Shown: positions 43,099-55,249 of the stretch, one piece after another
Layout of the letters: each line of letters opens with the position of its first letter
Position numbering within the stretch: position 1 is the stretch's first letter
Program-made: the position numbers and the translations under genes
Notes under the pieces: model-generated
Databases searched by the model: none
Seen by the model: only the letters and a program-made list of their open reading frames with translations
Told to the model about the DNA's origin: nothing
Source of the DNA: Pectinophora gossypiella
Lineage: Eukaryota > Arthropoda > Insecta > Lepidoptera > Gelechiidae
Direction: 5' to 3'
Length of the DNA stretch: 64,000 nucleotides
NCBI RefSeq assembly: GCF_024362695.1
Contig: NW_026063240.1
Location: 124,001-188,000 of the forward strand

Positions 43099-43717
43099 TG
43101 TCGGCGTTAGTTATGAATTAAGAAGAGAAATTGATCAAATCGGAAAATAAAATGAAGTTACATCACTTCCGTTATGAAGTTGCAACGCTCCGACGAAAGG
43201 TGGCGTACGGCCAGAGCTGCGTGAAGTCGGAGAGTCACTACAGAGTCGTCGTGTCGAGCGGACGTGCACTGCCGTTCTAGTCGGGCAGTCTACCGCGAAC
43301 CATCGTCATGAGCGGACGTGTCGAATAATTACGAGGAGTGCTATAGTCGCTCACCTATAACTTGTAGGGACGTCAAGAAAGTGTGATCGGAAAAGAGTAC
43401 CTAGCAAGTACGTTCACATGTCCCGATGATTCGGTCCGAATATAGGAACCATGGGTGGTGGAGGGCAAGTAGAGGGCGAGTAGCCCCTTCGCGCTAACGT
43501 CCTTATGCGCGCTAGATAACGAGAGACTGTGTAACCGTTACGAATACCGTGACGTTGCCGTGAGTGTGTACCTTATGCTGTGACTTTATTTAATCGTGAT
43601 ACAAAAACTATGTGGAAGTAAATAAAATGATTGTGATACTGATGACGGCCATTATTGTCTTCTAACGCCCACCCTCCATTCTGATGATGATGTTACGACA
43701 CCGACCCCCACTGTTAC

Positions 43718-43721
<4 letters not shown>
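43099..43721 (+). repeat. LARD-like element 3' LTR
   Basis: The length is identical to the left LTR and I see no sequence difference on reading both. A long TA microsatellite follows directly. Confidence 0.85.
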
Positions 43722-43783
<62 letters not shown>

Positions 43784-43794
43784 TATATATATTG
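43722..43794. repeat. (AT)n microsatellite
   Basis: A long TA run sits immediately right of the 3' LTR. It continues the TA repeat present left of the 5' LTR (about 40345-40361), so it marks the insertion target. Confidence 0.9.
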
Positions 43795-43835
43795 TATTTT
43801 TTATATTATTTCTTTAGATAAGTATATATTATTTA

Positions 43836-45802
43836 CTAGCTTTTGCCCGCGACTTCGTCCGCGTGGCGTGTTATATAAGAGAGAGATCTTTGTGTGTGTG
43901 GGAGTGCATATCAAATTTCAAGCATCTAACTTATGCAATTTAGATTTTTTCATACAATTTTTTTCCCAATAACTCCCATTTTTCAAAATACAGCCAAAAA
44001 TAAACTTTATATTTACTAAGGTATGCATGCATGCTAGATTGAATCAATTGATTGAATTGATTTTTTTTAATTGATTGTTCATTGAGTTTTAATTTTAATA
44101 CACACTTCCTCTCTTCCCTTCAACGTTGCTGTGCCCTACAGGGTCCATGTTTTAGTTCCTATGCCTATGTAACACCCCATTGTACTACATGGAATGCAAT
44201 AAATAATTTAATTGAATTGAATTGAAAACATCTATCTTACGCGGTTTCGATTTTTTCATACAAATGTTTTTTTCCCGTTAACTCCCGTTTCCGTGGGAAT
44301 TTTGCAATATCCTGTTGCAACTAAGGTTTTAGTTAACTAAGGTACCTGCATGCCAAATTTCAAGCGTCTAACTTAAGCGGTTTAGATTTTTCATACAAAA
44401 GGATTTTCCCGCTAATTTCCGTTCCCGTGGGAATTCCGGGAATTCCTTTCTTAGTGCACCTCTACGGTACCTAAGCTATGTCCCTTCCAAATTTCAAATG
44501 CCTACATTTAGCCGTTCAGGCTATGCGTTGATATGTCAGTCACTGAGTCAGTCAGTTTCTCCTTTTATTTAGATTTGATTTTTTCATACAAATGTTTTTC
44601 CCGCTAACTACCGTTCCCGTGGGAATTTTGTAATATCCTGTTGCAACTAAGCTTTAAGTTTACTAAAGTACCTGCATGCCAAATTTCAAACGTCTAACTT
44701 GAGTGGTTTAGATTTTTCATACAAAAGGATTTTCCCGCTAATTCCCGTTCCCGTGGGAATTTCGGGAATTCCTTTCTTAGTACACCTCTACGGTGTCTAA
44801 GGTACCTGCGTGCCAAATTTTAAACATCTTACTTGAATGGTTTAGATTTTTCATACAAAAGGATTTTCCCGTTAATTCCCGTTCCCGTGGGAATTTCGGG
44901 AATTCCTTTCTTAGTGCACCTCCACGGTACCTAAGGTACCTGCATGACAAATTTCAAACGTCTAACTTGAATGGTTTAGATTTTTCATACAAAAGGATTT
45001 TCCCGCTAATTCCCGTTCTCGTGAGAATTTCGGGAATTCCTTTCTTAGTGCACCTCCACGGTACCTAAGGTATCTGCATGCTAAATTTCAAATGTCTAAC
45101 TTGAGTGGTTTAGATTTTTCATACAAAAGGTATTTCCCGCTAATTCCCGTTCCCGTGAGAATTTTGGGAATTCCTTTCTTAGTGCACCTCTACGGTACCT
45201 ATGGTACCTGCATGCCAAATTTCAAACGTCTAACTTGAGTGGTTTAGATTTTTCATACAAAAGGATTTTCCCGCTAATTCCCGTTCCCGTGGGAATTTCG
45301 GGAATTCCTTTCTTAGTACACCTCTACGGTATCTAAGGTACCTGCATGACAAATTTCAAATATCTAACTTGAATGGTTTAGATTTTTCATACAAAAATAT
45401 TTTTCCGCTAATTCCCGTTCCCGTGGGAATTTCGGGAATTCCTTTCTTAGTGCACCTCTACGTTATCTAAGGTACCTGCATGCCAAATTTCAAAAGTCTA
45501 ACTTGAGTGGTTTAGATTTTTCATACAAAAGGATTTTCCCGCTAATTCCCGTTCCCGTAGGAATTTCGGGAATTCCTTTCTTAGTGCACCTCTACGGTAT
45601 CTAAGGTACCTGCATGCCAAATTTCAAACGTCTAACTTGAGTGGTTTAGATTTTTCATACAAAAGGATTTCCCTTCACTACTCTGCTCCTATTGATTGTA
45701 GCGTGATGAAAAGTATACTATGACCTGTCCAGGAGTGTGAAGAATAATTGTACCAAGTTTCATTAAAATCCGTCCAGTAGTTTTTGTTTCTATAAGGAAC
45801 AT

Positions 45803-45835
<33 letters not shown>

Positions 45836-46193
45836 AATTTTACTGATTGCATTTTTGGTATCAGTATCGATCACTTATCACCCCCTGATAGTTATTTTGA
45901 AAAAATATTTAATGTACAGAATTGACCTCTCTACAGATTTATTATAAGTATAGATTTCGGGAATTCCTTTCTTAGTGCACCTCTACGGTATCTAAGGTAC
46001 CTGCATGCCAAATTTCAAACGTCTAACTTGAGTGGTTTAGATTTTTCATACAAAAGGATTTCCCTTCACTACTCTGCTCCTATTGATTGTAGCGTGATGA
46101 AAAGTATACTATGACCTGTCCAGGAGTGTGAAGAATAATTGTACCAAGTTTCATTAAAATCCGTCCAGTAGTTTTTGTTTCTATAAGGAACAT

Positions 46194-46234
<41 letters not shown>

Positions 46235-46355
46235 AATTTTACTGATTGCATTTTTGGCATCAGTATCGATCACTTATCACCCCCTGATAGTTATTTTGAA
46301 AAAATATTTAATGTACAGAATTGACCTCTCTACAGATTTATTATAAGTATATAGA
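43836..46355 (-). mobile_element. Type 2 Helitron with duplicated 5' end
   Basis: On the minus strand, a complete type 2 element runs from 45954 (TCTATACTTATAATAAATCT) to CTAG at 43836-43839 (A precedes it at 43835). A further partial copy of the 5' region (45955-46355) sits upstream, beginning TCTATATACTTATAA. There are again two 5' ends and one 3' end. The body holds about 132-bp minisatellite units. The internal LINE-end insertion is near 44036-44226. Confidence 0.85.
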
Positions 46356-46375
46356 TTATTCATTTTTTTTTTTTG

Positions 46376-46566
46376 TTATGTATCATTATATGTTTATTGC
46401 ACCAGCCCGTGCTCCAATGAATAAACTTCTTTCACCCTAAGGTTGCCTGGCAGAAATTGCTGTTTAGCAATAAGGCCGCCTATTGTGCTTATGTTTTATT
46501 CGTATGTTTATGTCCTTTGTATATGTTGTTGTGCAATAAAGTATTATTGATTGATTGATTGATTGA
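46376..46566 (+). mobile_element. CR1-type LINE 3' end fragment
   Basis: The sequence GCTGTTTAGCAATAAGGCCG followed by TTGTGCAATAAAGTATT and (ATTG)n is the common 3' end of CR1-type LINEs of Lepidoptera. Only the 3' untranslated part is present. Confidence 0.7.
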
Positions 46567-46618
46567 AGTTTTGACCAAAAATGTAGTCGATTACCTACAT
46601 TAATAGATGATAAAGAAA

Positions 46619-47272
46619 GGGTACGTATTTGAATATCTAAAATTGAAATACTTTACGTAAAAATACCTACGTTCAGAATCCCTAAAATCATTATACCTAA
46701 TGGTTTTTCTAATTAAATTCAAAATACCGCAAGTTTAAAATGTCAAATGGATTATGCTACCTAAGTTCATAAAGCTAAAACTTGAAATATCTACGTTTAA
46801 AATCCCTTAAATTGATGTACCTCAAAGTTTATTGACCTAAATTCAAAATACTGTTAGTATGTGAAGATCAAAAGGTATAAGCAAAAAGAAACACGACCTA
46901 TTACAGTATTAAATTTTAATCAACATAATGGTTATCAAAAATAAAAGTGTAATTTTCTACTTAGTAATACAAAGGTACAGAAATAATACAGTACACTAAA
47001 GTACGATAATAACCAACAAAAATTACAACTCCGAACTACTATTTAAGAAAAACGCTCACGAGTGATGCATCATTTAGGTATTTTGACCACTGGGTATTTT
47101 AAACGTTGGTGTTATAACTGTAGATATTTTATTACATTAGACATTTAGTCCATTAGTTTTTTTAAACTTTTGTTATTTTATTATAAACCATTAGGTATAA
47201 TGATTTTAGGGATTCTGAACGTAGGTATTTTTACGTAAAGTATTTCAATTTTAGATATTCAAATACGTACCC
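46619..47272. mobile_element. MITE with 88-bp perfect inverted repeats and 8-bp duplication
   Basis: The terminal inverted repeats at 46619-46706 and 47185-47272 begin GGGTACGTATTTGAATATC and match over 88 bp without a mismatch. The 8-bp duplication TAAAGAAA lies on both sides (46611-46618 and 47273-47280). The 654-bp element has no coding capacity, and its interior carries degenerate copies of a CTACGTT-AAAATCCCT-type motif. An 8-bp duplication fits hAT or P superfamilies, and the ends do not decide between them. Confidence 0.85.
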
Positions 47273-47280
47273 TAAAGAAA

Positions 47281-47499
47281 TGTACTTTACAATGCATCTC
47301 GTCTCCTTGTGTAGTATGCTTTATTTTATGATGACGTAATGTCAGGCTTCCTTAACACCGTCATCCAGGTCAAATGGGCATCACGCTAGCGGAGAATGCG
47401 TTCATGGCTAGCTAGGCACGGGACAGTTTCATTAGAATACTTTTAGAGTTTTACAGGCCCTAAACAACTACTACTACTACTACTCATACACAGTTACCA
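47281..47499. other. Spacer with (CTA)n repeat, no gene seen
   Basis: Apart from a short ACT repeat near 47466-47484, nothing is recognised here. The start of the LINE-R fragment is not sharply defined. Confidence 0.4.
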
Positions 47500-49202
47500 C
47501 CAATCACAGACTAAGGTGTGCAACTACCTACTACCACCTCACTTTACAATGGATCAAAGGACACAGCGATTCAAGATGTAACGACGCGGTGGACGAGTTG
47601 GCCAGAAGGGGAACGGGAGAAAACAGCCATCGGTCCGGAACCGATATTGCCGATCTCATTCGGACAGGTTCGCTCGCTGCTACGAACGAGAGCAGCCAAC
47701 AAACACACCTTTTTTTTGACGTGACTTATCGAAGATTTGCCGCAAATGACATTAACTACTTGGCCGGACAAATGGGGAGCGCTGAAGGCTCTCACCCGGT
47801 ACAACGTTTAAGACAACAGGCCTGAGGGTGCCCAGTTGGGCGCGAACCTCGGCTCAGGGTCGTCTGAGAGGAAAAATATTTGAAAGAATTAAACGACCCT
47901 AGTAAGTCGATATCGATAAGCGCTGATTGAGGGAAGTCGTCGACCACGCCGGCGGTATCGGTATCGGGGTCCTGAAATGTTTGTTGTCGCGAACTGATTG
48001 GCTGATTCTATGGCTAGAGTAATCGGGTCGTCGGGATCGTATTACATACTTCGAACGCCGATGCTATTCAGTACCGTTCCTAAGCGGGATGTATTCGGAA
48101 GCCGCAACTACCAGGGGACTCGGTTGGTACGGAGCAGAATCGAAAAAACGTTTTGAAGCTAATTTGAGCCATTGGGCAATGGTTGGCAGACTTAGGTCAA
48201 TGTGCATATTTTCATTGCGAAGGAACCACGGAGCTCCCGTGGCTTTCCGCGTGAACCGATTTTGTATTTCCTGTAGACGGTGGATTTGAGAGAGACTCGC
48301 GTGAGCGAAAACTACCCCTGCATAGGTCATGATCGGACGGATGCAAGTAGTGTAGATTTTCACCTTATTCCTAAGGGATAATTTACTACGCTTTTTAAGG
48401 AGACAATGAACACGGCCCATTACAAACGTGGCACGTTTGCGCACACGTTTGATATGGGCCTTGAAAGTAAGACGTCTATCTAAGACTACGCCGAGATATT
48501 TGACTTGCTCCTCCCAAGGGATCGGCTTGCCAGACATCTTGATGACTTAAGTTGACAGCGTGACCGTGACGTATTATAATAGCCCTTTGAAAAGTACACC
48601 GCTGCACTTTTCTCCGGGTTTACCTTGATTCTCCATTTGCGAAACTACTTGCCCAAGGCATTGGCGCGTTGGAGAATTCCGGTCATCATAACTCGACCAC
48701 GGCACGAAGAATAGATGGCTGTATCATCCGCAAATAAAGCTAGTTCGGTATTAGGGTATTTGGGAATGAACAAACACACCAGACTATGAACCACCGTAAA
48801 TAAATGCAGGCAGGCTAAGATGGCACTACCCAACATCAATAGTTGTCTCTCCAAAAGAATTCTAAATGTGAAGAGGTCTCCACTAATACAGGTAACAGCT
48901 GCAGGTAGCAGGTGTAGCTGTGTGGTCACGGTGATATCAACAAACATCTGTTTACACTAGGTGTCACCGACAAGCCCCTGTGCAGAACCTGCATGGACGA
49001 GACAGCGGCCCATGTGCTACTGGAGTGTGAAGGAGCCGCCAACTACCGGGTCCGGCACCTTGGCCAGACGGGGTGCCTCCCTGAGGCGGCCGGCAACGTT
49101 AGAGGCTTGTTAGAATTCCTTGGGGATTTACAACATAGTAAAAGCAAAATAAATTTCTCAAGTACCGTTGTGACTGCCTACCCCTTAGTGGTACGGGCGT
49201 GA
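47500..49202 (+). pseudogene. LINE-R C-terminus: RNase H end and zinc knuckle, split
   Basis: Two pieces of one LINE ORF2 are separated by an antisense Jockey insertion. The left piece (about 47560-47709) encodes the end of a LINE RNase H (VDELARRGTG, then IGPEPILPI and LLRTRAANKH across a frameshift). The right piece (48781-49202) encodes CRQAKMALPNINSC and a zinc knuckle ending (CRTCMDETAAHVLLECEG) followed by GLLEFLG and a stop. RNase H plus a terminal CCHC suits I/R1/LOA-like clades. The copy has several frameshifts. Its 3' region (49160-49265) contains GTGGTACGGGCGTGATATT and CTCTGCCCACCCCATTAGGG. Confidence 0.65.
47710..48768 (-). mobile_element. 5'-truncated Jockey-like LINE, second copy
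   Basis: It is inserted in LINE-R between two copies of AACAAACACACC (47698-47709 and 48769-48780), with a poly(A) end (T run at 47710-47717). It encodes the RT end from LALFADDTAIY (near 48740) through KYLGVVLDRRL to the C-terminus. Compared with 11100-12171 it shows scattered substitutions and small frameshifts (for example one residue missing in ILQRANALGK). It helps show that the TAG at 11257 is private to the other copy. Confidence 0.85.
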
Positions 49203-49489
49203 TATTATGTTAGTATGTTCTGATTACTTATGGCTCTGCCCACCCCATTAGGGATACGAGCAGCTGCAAGTGATTGTGTATCTTATTAACGAGACATTAA
49301 TGTTACGTTTACAACATAGTAAAGACAAAATTAATTTCTCAAGTAAAGTACCTACCTAACATAACTTTACTTTTACTATGACATGGTAAAAGTAATCTTA
49401 AAATAAGTACTTTCGTACAATACAATAATACTTTATTGCGTACAAGGAAATAAAAACACATTTAACAGTATTTTTTTAAATCTTTTTCT
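49203..49489. other. LINE-R 3' region and a CR1 tail fragment
   Basis: The first part is the LINE-R 3' untranslated region. Around 49420-49460, on the minus strand, a TGTACGCAATAAAGTATTATTG end marks another CR1-type 3' fragment. I see nothing coding. Confidence 0.5.
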
Positions 49490-49690
49490 ATCGTGTGGGT
49501 TGTGAGGTGGATTACCAACCTCATCAACCCTGGTGTCAGGGTCACTATTGAGCCGCCAGAGGCCCCTGACATGACTCATGTAATGACTACTTTCTTACAT
49601 GAGTAAGTAGTCACCGGGACCAACCGTGCTTTCCGAAGCACGGAATTGCAAATTGCATTGAGACAGTTAATGGGATTATACCCTAGTACC
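49490..49690 (-). repeat. SINE-like repeat (same family as 38085-38240)
   Basis: The reverse complement contains CACCTCACAACCC, the GAGGTTGGT block, TGTCAGGGGC and the GAGCCATG/ACATGAG block found near 38100-38240. The ends and target duplications were not resolved. Confidence 0.55.
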
Positions 49691-49738
49691 AGGATGCCAG
49701 GGCTCGCGAATAGAAAAAGACACGCTAGTGTTTCAAAT

Positions 49739-50075
49739 TATCGATAGTTCAGTATCGATTATCGATCATAATCATTTTCAACTACGATTTTGATTGGTAG
49801 AAATAAAAAAAAATAACTTTTCAAAAAATCTAAATCCATGGACTTTTGAGTGATTGAAATTCAGTTTAGACAATCAGCCCACTCAAAATAACCATAATAT
49901 CGGAGTGTAGCAATACTATTGACTGAGGGCAAAATTATCGATAGTTTGTTATTAATCCGCAACGATACTATCGATTGTATTGCACTTAGGTAATAAAATC
50001 GAAAATGTTCCCACTTTCCGAGTTATCAATAGTCTTGCTATCGATCGACTCTCGGTCGGGATAGATTATCGATAG
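49739..50075. promoter_or_regulatory. Cluster of TATCGATA-type motifs
   Basis: TATCGATAG occurs at 49739, 49936 and 50067. TATCGATT or TATCGATC variants occur at 49753, about 49969 and 50039. TATCGATA is the DRE/DREF core in insects, but this may equally be the internal repeat of a degenerate transposon. Confidence 0.4.
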
Positions 50076-50126
50076 TCATTTTTGATCGGCAAACCCTAGT
50101 GCACCCGAAATTCAAAATGGCGGTGC

Positions 50127-50567
50127 TGTTAAGGGAAATTATCATTAACTATGATAAAAAAATATTTTTTTTTTGTATTTTTTTCCTTCCTAAATTGTAG
50201 TCGTGTATTGTCCAACACTGAAGATATCCCGGACTTCAGCCTGAATTACGTAGGCTACAGCCGAAGGATTGAAAAAAAACCAAAATTTAAAAATTAAATT
50301 TAATTAAAATAAAACTTTTACAATAAAAGTATCCTAAGACTAAGAATAGGTGGCGACCCGACCGATGTTAGGAATCGAAGTGGCGCACGATGCTCAGGTT
50401 GCAGGGGCGTCGCGGAGTTACACGCGCCGCCGTTGTGGAGCTGCATCAGCATTTTACAGGAAACGTGGGAATTGGTGTCAGCGATGTTGCAATCGAATGT
50501 GCCGTGTGCAAACTGTTGTCAGGCACTATCTTCATCAGCAGATTACGAAGGGGATGATATCGTAACA
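50127..50567 (-). repeat. Errantivirus-like 3' LTR
   Basis: Read on the minus strand it begins TGTTACGATATC at 50567 and ends CCCTTAACA at 50127 (441 bp). A purine tract GGGGGTGGAGG (about 50568-50578) comes directly before it. The ends are inverted (TGTTA...TAACA). No second LTR is in the window, so the boundaries rest on the purine tract and the matching ends. Confidence 0.65.
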
Positions 50568-50588
50568 CCTCCACCCCCAGAGCAGCAA

Positions 50589-51843
50589 CTATTTCTGGAT
50601 TTTGAGAGGAATAGTTGCTGGCATCTTCTTTGATGTTCCAGGTTTTATAGGCATATCGTAAGCATGATCATTATTAGCTTCTAGTGTCTTCGCATTTCCG
50701 GATCTACGTCGTAGCAGGTTGTAGCGTCGGACTACGAAGAGTGTACCCAGTGCGGCTGCACTCAACAGTAAGGCGTAGAAGGGTATCGTCGTATGGTATA
50801 GTGTCTCGTCCGATATGGGGACGACGCGGAGCGGCGATTGCGACATAACTTTGTGTTGAATATTATGCAACTCCTTTAGATTGATGGAGTTGAGATGTAT
50901 ATGGGAGGTTACAGCTTCATGATTTTCGATGTCGAAGGAGATGTTCGTAATTTTCAATGGTTGCCCTTCCAATCTGTCGTTCGTATTGGTTAGAGTTAGA
51001 CTTGTGGTATATAGGAAGCAGTTTAACGGGATGGTAGCCAGGTAACTACCGCGAAGGATGCTGTAGTCTTCTTGTCCGCAGGTGGTATGAATCTTCGTTG
51101 GTTTGGGGAATGAGAGCGTATAGTGTTTCTCATCCAATTGTTCAGTGGCTTCTTGTTGCAGTGTCACGTTAGTCATCTTACATTTCTTCTCCAGGGATTG
51201 ATGTAAGATAAGGTTTTGTACGCAGTCAGCTTGATGGCGAACTTGATGGTCCATTTTCTCTTCACACAGAAACCAGTTGCCGTACTTCGGGCATTCTGCC
51301 TCTATGTACACGTGACCAAACTCATTGGTTGCCAGGAAGGGGAAAGGAGGAATCAGAGCCTGCCTACGCCTATTTGGCACTACTGCTAATTTGTATAAGT
51401 CGTAAACTTGGATAGCGAATATAGGTATTTTAAATAATATAACTATTTTGTGACCTGAAAAGTAATAACCTGCCTTAATTATATCGTAGTAATTTCTAAG
51501 ATTTAACTCTAACACCTGTTCCCTACCGTATAAATTCCTTATCTTACTTATCATATTTCTTAGAACGCTAATGCTAATTATAGAATGGTGTATGCTCGAT
51601 GCACGTATTAAGGCTAATATATTTTCTATTCTAACTAATTCTCTAAGGATGTCGTCCGTATTTTCGGTTATAATGGTGAGAAGTTGGGCGAATTTAGCAT
51701 ATTTGATAAGGCTCGAATCCTTATAAGCGGATTTATCTAATAAAAGTTCTAGCGTTTCGTTTATTTTAGCCTGATTTTCTATTAGTTTCATTATAGCGTT
51801 ATTATGTTGAGACATCCATTCCTTACTTATACTTATATGATTA
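50589..51843 (-). pseudogene. Errantivirus-like env, C-terminal part
   Basis: About 400 residues downstream of the H3 insertion. The first part is a long helical region, followed by a cysteine-bearing ectodomain (about residues 185-250), a single transmembrane segment near residue 340 (FYALLLSAAALGTLFV) with a following RRYNLLRRR basic stop, and a cytoplasmic tail to the stop at 50589. It belongs with 55250-55731 as one F-type fusion envelope gene. The split by H3 is an in-frame interruption. Beyond this description I assign no activity. Confidence 0.7.
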
Positions 51844-53812
51844 CTAGCTTTTGCCCGCGACTTCGTCCGCGTGGCGTGTTATATAAGAGAGAGATCTTTG
51901 TGTGTGTGGGAGTGCATATCAAATTTCAAGCATCTAACTTATGCAGTTTAGATTTTTTCATACAATTTTTTTCCCAATAACTCTCATTTTTCAAAATACA
52001 GCCAAAAATAAACTTTATATTTACTAAGGTATGCATGCATGCTAGATTGAATCAATTGATTGAATTGATTTTTTTTTAATTGATTGTTCATTGAGTTTTA
52101 ATTTTAATACACACTTCCTCTCTTCCCTTCAACGTTGCTGTGCCCTACAGGGTCCATGTTTTAGTTCCTATGCCTATGTAACACCCCATTGTACTACATG
52201 GAATGCAATAAATAATTTAATTGAATTGAATTGAAAACATCTATCTTACGCGGTTTCGATTTTTTCATACAAATGTTTTTTTCCCGCTAACTCCCGTTTC
52301 CGTGGGAATTTTGCAATATCCTGTTGCAACTAAGGTTTAAGTTAACTAAAGTACCTGCATGCCAAATTTCAAGCGTCTAACTTAAGCGGTTTAGATTTTT
52401 CATACAAAAGGATTTTCCCGCTAATTTCCGTTCCCGTGGGAATTCCGGGAATTCCTTTCTTAGTGCACCTCTACGGTACCTAAGCTATGTCCCTTCCAAA
52501 TTTCAAATGCCTACATTTAGCCGTTCAGGCTATGCGTTGATATGTCAGTCACTGAGTCAGTCAGTTTCTCCTTTTATTTAGATTTGATTTTTTCATACAA
52601 ATGTTTTTTCCCGCTAACTACCGTTCCCGTGGGAATTTTGTAATATCCTGTTGCAACTAAGCTTTAAGTTTACTAAAGTACCTGCATGCCAAATTTCAAA
52701 CGTCTAACTTGAGTGGTTTAGATTTTTCATACAAAAGGATTTTCCCGCTAATTCCCGTTCCCGTGGGAATTTCGGGAATTCCTTTCTTAGTATACCTCTA
52801 CGGTGTCTAAGGTACCTGCGTGCCAAATTTTAAACATCTTACTTGAATGGTTTAGATTTTTCATACAAAAGGATTTTCCCGTCAATTCCCGTTCCCGTGG
52901 GAATTTCGGGAATTCCTTTCTTAGTGCACCTCCAAGGTACCTAAGGTACCTGCATGACAAATTTCAAACGTCTAACTTGAGTGGTTTAGATTTTTCATAC
53001 AAAAGGATTTTCCCGCTAATTCCCGTTCTCGTGAGAATTTCGGGAATTCCTTTCTTAGTGCACCTCCACGGTACCTAAGGTATCTGCATGCTAAATTTCA
53101 AATGTCTAACTTGAGTGGTTTAGATTTTTCATACAAAAGGTATTTCCCGCTAATTCCCGTTCCTGTGAGAATTTTGGGAATTCCTTTCTTAGTGCACCTC
53201 TACGGTACCTATGGTACCTGCATGCCAAATTTCAAACGTCTAACTTGAGTGGTTTAGATTTTTCATACAAAAGGATTTTCCCGCTAATTCCCGTTCCCGT
53301 GGGAATTTCGGGAATTCCTTTCTTAGTACACCTCTACGGTATCTAAGGTAACTGCATGACAAATTTCAAACATCTAACTTGAATGGTTTAGATTTTTCAT
53401 ACAAAAATATTTTTCCGCTAATTCCCGTTCCCGTGGGAATTTCGGGAATTCCTTTCTTAGTGCTCCTCTACGTTATCTAAGGTACCTGCATGCCAAATTT
53501 CAAAAGTCTAACTTGAGTGGTTTAGATTTTTCATACAAAAGGATTTTCCCGCTAATTCCCGTTCCCGTAGGAATTTCGGGAATTCCTTTCTTAGTGCACC
53601 TCTACGGTATCTAAGGTACCTGCATGCCAAATTTCAAACGTCTAACTTGAGTGGTTTAGGTTTTTCATACAAAAGGATTTCCCTTCACTACTCTGCTCCT
53701 ATTGATTGTAGCGTGATGAAAAGTATACTATGACCTGTCCAGGAGTGTGAAGAATAATTGTACCAAGTTTCATTAAAATCCGTCCAGTAGTTTTTGTTTC
53801 TATAAGGAACAT

Positions 53813-53853
<41 letters not shown>

Positions 53854-55181
53854 AATTTTACTGATTGCATTTTTGGCATCAGTATCGATCACTTATCACC
53901 CTCTGATAGTTATTTTGAAAAAATATTTAATGTACAGAATTGACCTCTCTACAGATTTATTATAAGTATAGATATAGATTATTTTCCCTCGTTAAATAGT
54001 AAACAAACTAAGTGTAGGTGTTATAATTTCGTTGACGAACTGATTACCTATCCCTTTCTTTGTCTAAAATGAGTATTACCTTATTACTATGATTGATTAC
54101 TGGGCTTAAAGTTCGTATAAATGTCTATCGAATTACCTCCTCAAGTTTAGAGCGTAGCTAGTCATGTAGTACTATATTAATTATGTGGTGTAAGTAATTA
54201 GATTTTATCTGTATGTAATGTAACAGTCAGTTGAATAAAAAACTTATACAAATCAGATCAATTAATTGGCGTAATGTGATTCTAGAAAGAGTTTTAATGT
54301 TAATAGATAGCTAGCTATAGCTATGTGTAGGTTCCTGTAGGAATGAGATATACCTGTTTAATAAAGACAGTTGCATCAAAATTTTATCATAAATTCCCTA
54401 AATTATGGCGCCTACCTACCCTCTAAGTTAGAAAAGTGATCAAATACTAACTTGAGGTCACTCAGTTTAAAAAAAAACATCGAAATCATTCCAGTAGCTA
54501 TGGCGTCATGCGCTTCTTGACACGATCACGAAATCTAGATTTCCGCGGGAATGAGGTATTTTCCCGCCATAAAAAGTAGCCTGTGTCCGTGCCTAAGATC
54601 CTATCTTTAAATTAACCAAGTCTTATAAAATTCCGTTCAGACGTTAAGGCGTGAATGAGGCAAACTTTTAAAACAAACAATTAAAAATCACTAACCTAGT
54701 TTTCTGTCTACTGCCTACGCCTTAAGTACGATAGCATAAATATTAATAGGCCATATCCTTTTCTAGATTACTATCTATCAGCTAACTAAATTTCATCAAA
54801 ATCCGTTGAGCCGTTTAGGCATGATAGACAAAACTCCCAGCAAAAACCATAAAAAAATCACTAACTCAATTCAGTTTTCTGCCTACTTCCTACCCCCTAA
54901 GTACGATGACGTGATCAATTTGATCGTACAACCGTTTGTAGATAACCAACTATTACCTTACTAAATTTCATTAAAATCCGTTCAGCCGTTTAGACGTGAA
55001 AGAGCAAAAGTCCCAACAAAAACGACTACAAATCACTAAATCAATTTAGTTATCTGCCAACTGCCTACCCCCTAAGAACGATGGCGTGATTATTTATAGC
55101 CTATGACCATTTCTAGGTTATCATCTATCACCATACCAAATTTCATCAAAATCCGTTGAGCCGTTTAGGCGTGAAAGAGTA

Positions 55182-55218
<37 letters not shown>

Positions 55219-55249
55219 GTTACTTTCGCATTTATAATATTAGTATGGA
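51844..55249 (-). mobile_element. Composite chimeric Helitron (H3) in env
   Basis: On the minus strand, type 1 5' sequence (TCCATACTAATATT) starts at 55249 and runs about 1.27 kb to near 53979. It is joined to a complete type 2 element (5' end TCTATACTT near 53972-53978; CTAG at 51844-51847). The outer flanks are A (51843) and T (55250). The length of 3406 bp leaves the env frame intact on removal. The body carries the 132-bp minisatellite and the nested LINE end (about 52058-52237). Confidence 0.85.

Larger units (their letters stand above)
40362..43721 (+). mobile_element. Young non-autonomous LTR retrotransposon (LARD-like)
   Basis: Two direct repeats of exactly 623 bp (40362-40984 and 43099-43721) begin TGTCGGCG and end TTACGACA. 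They flank a 2114-bp interior without any convincing retroelement protein. Just inside the left LTR is TCAGAAGTGGGATTAG, a plausible primer-binding site. GAGGACGTGTGTCACGCAGG lies before the right LTR, with a weak purine tract. It is inserted in a TA repeat, so its short target duplication (ATAT-like) cannot be resolved. The strand is assigned from the primer-site position. The two LTRs read as identical, so insertion is recent. Confidence 0.8.
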
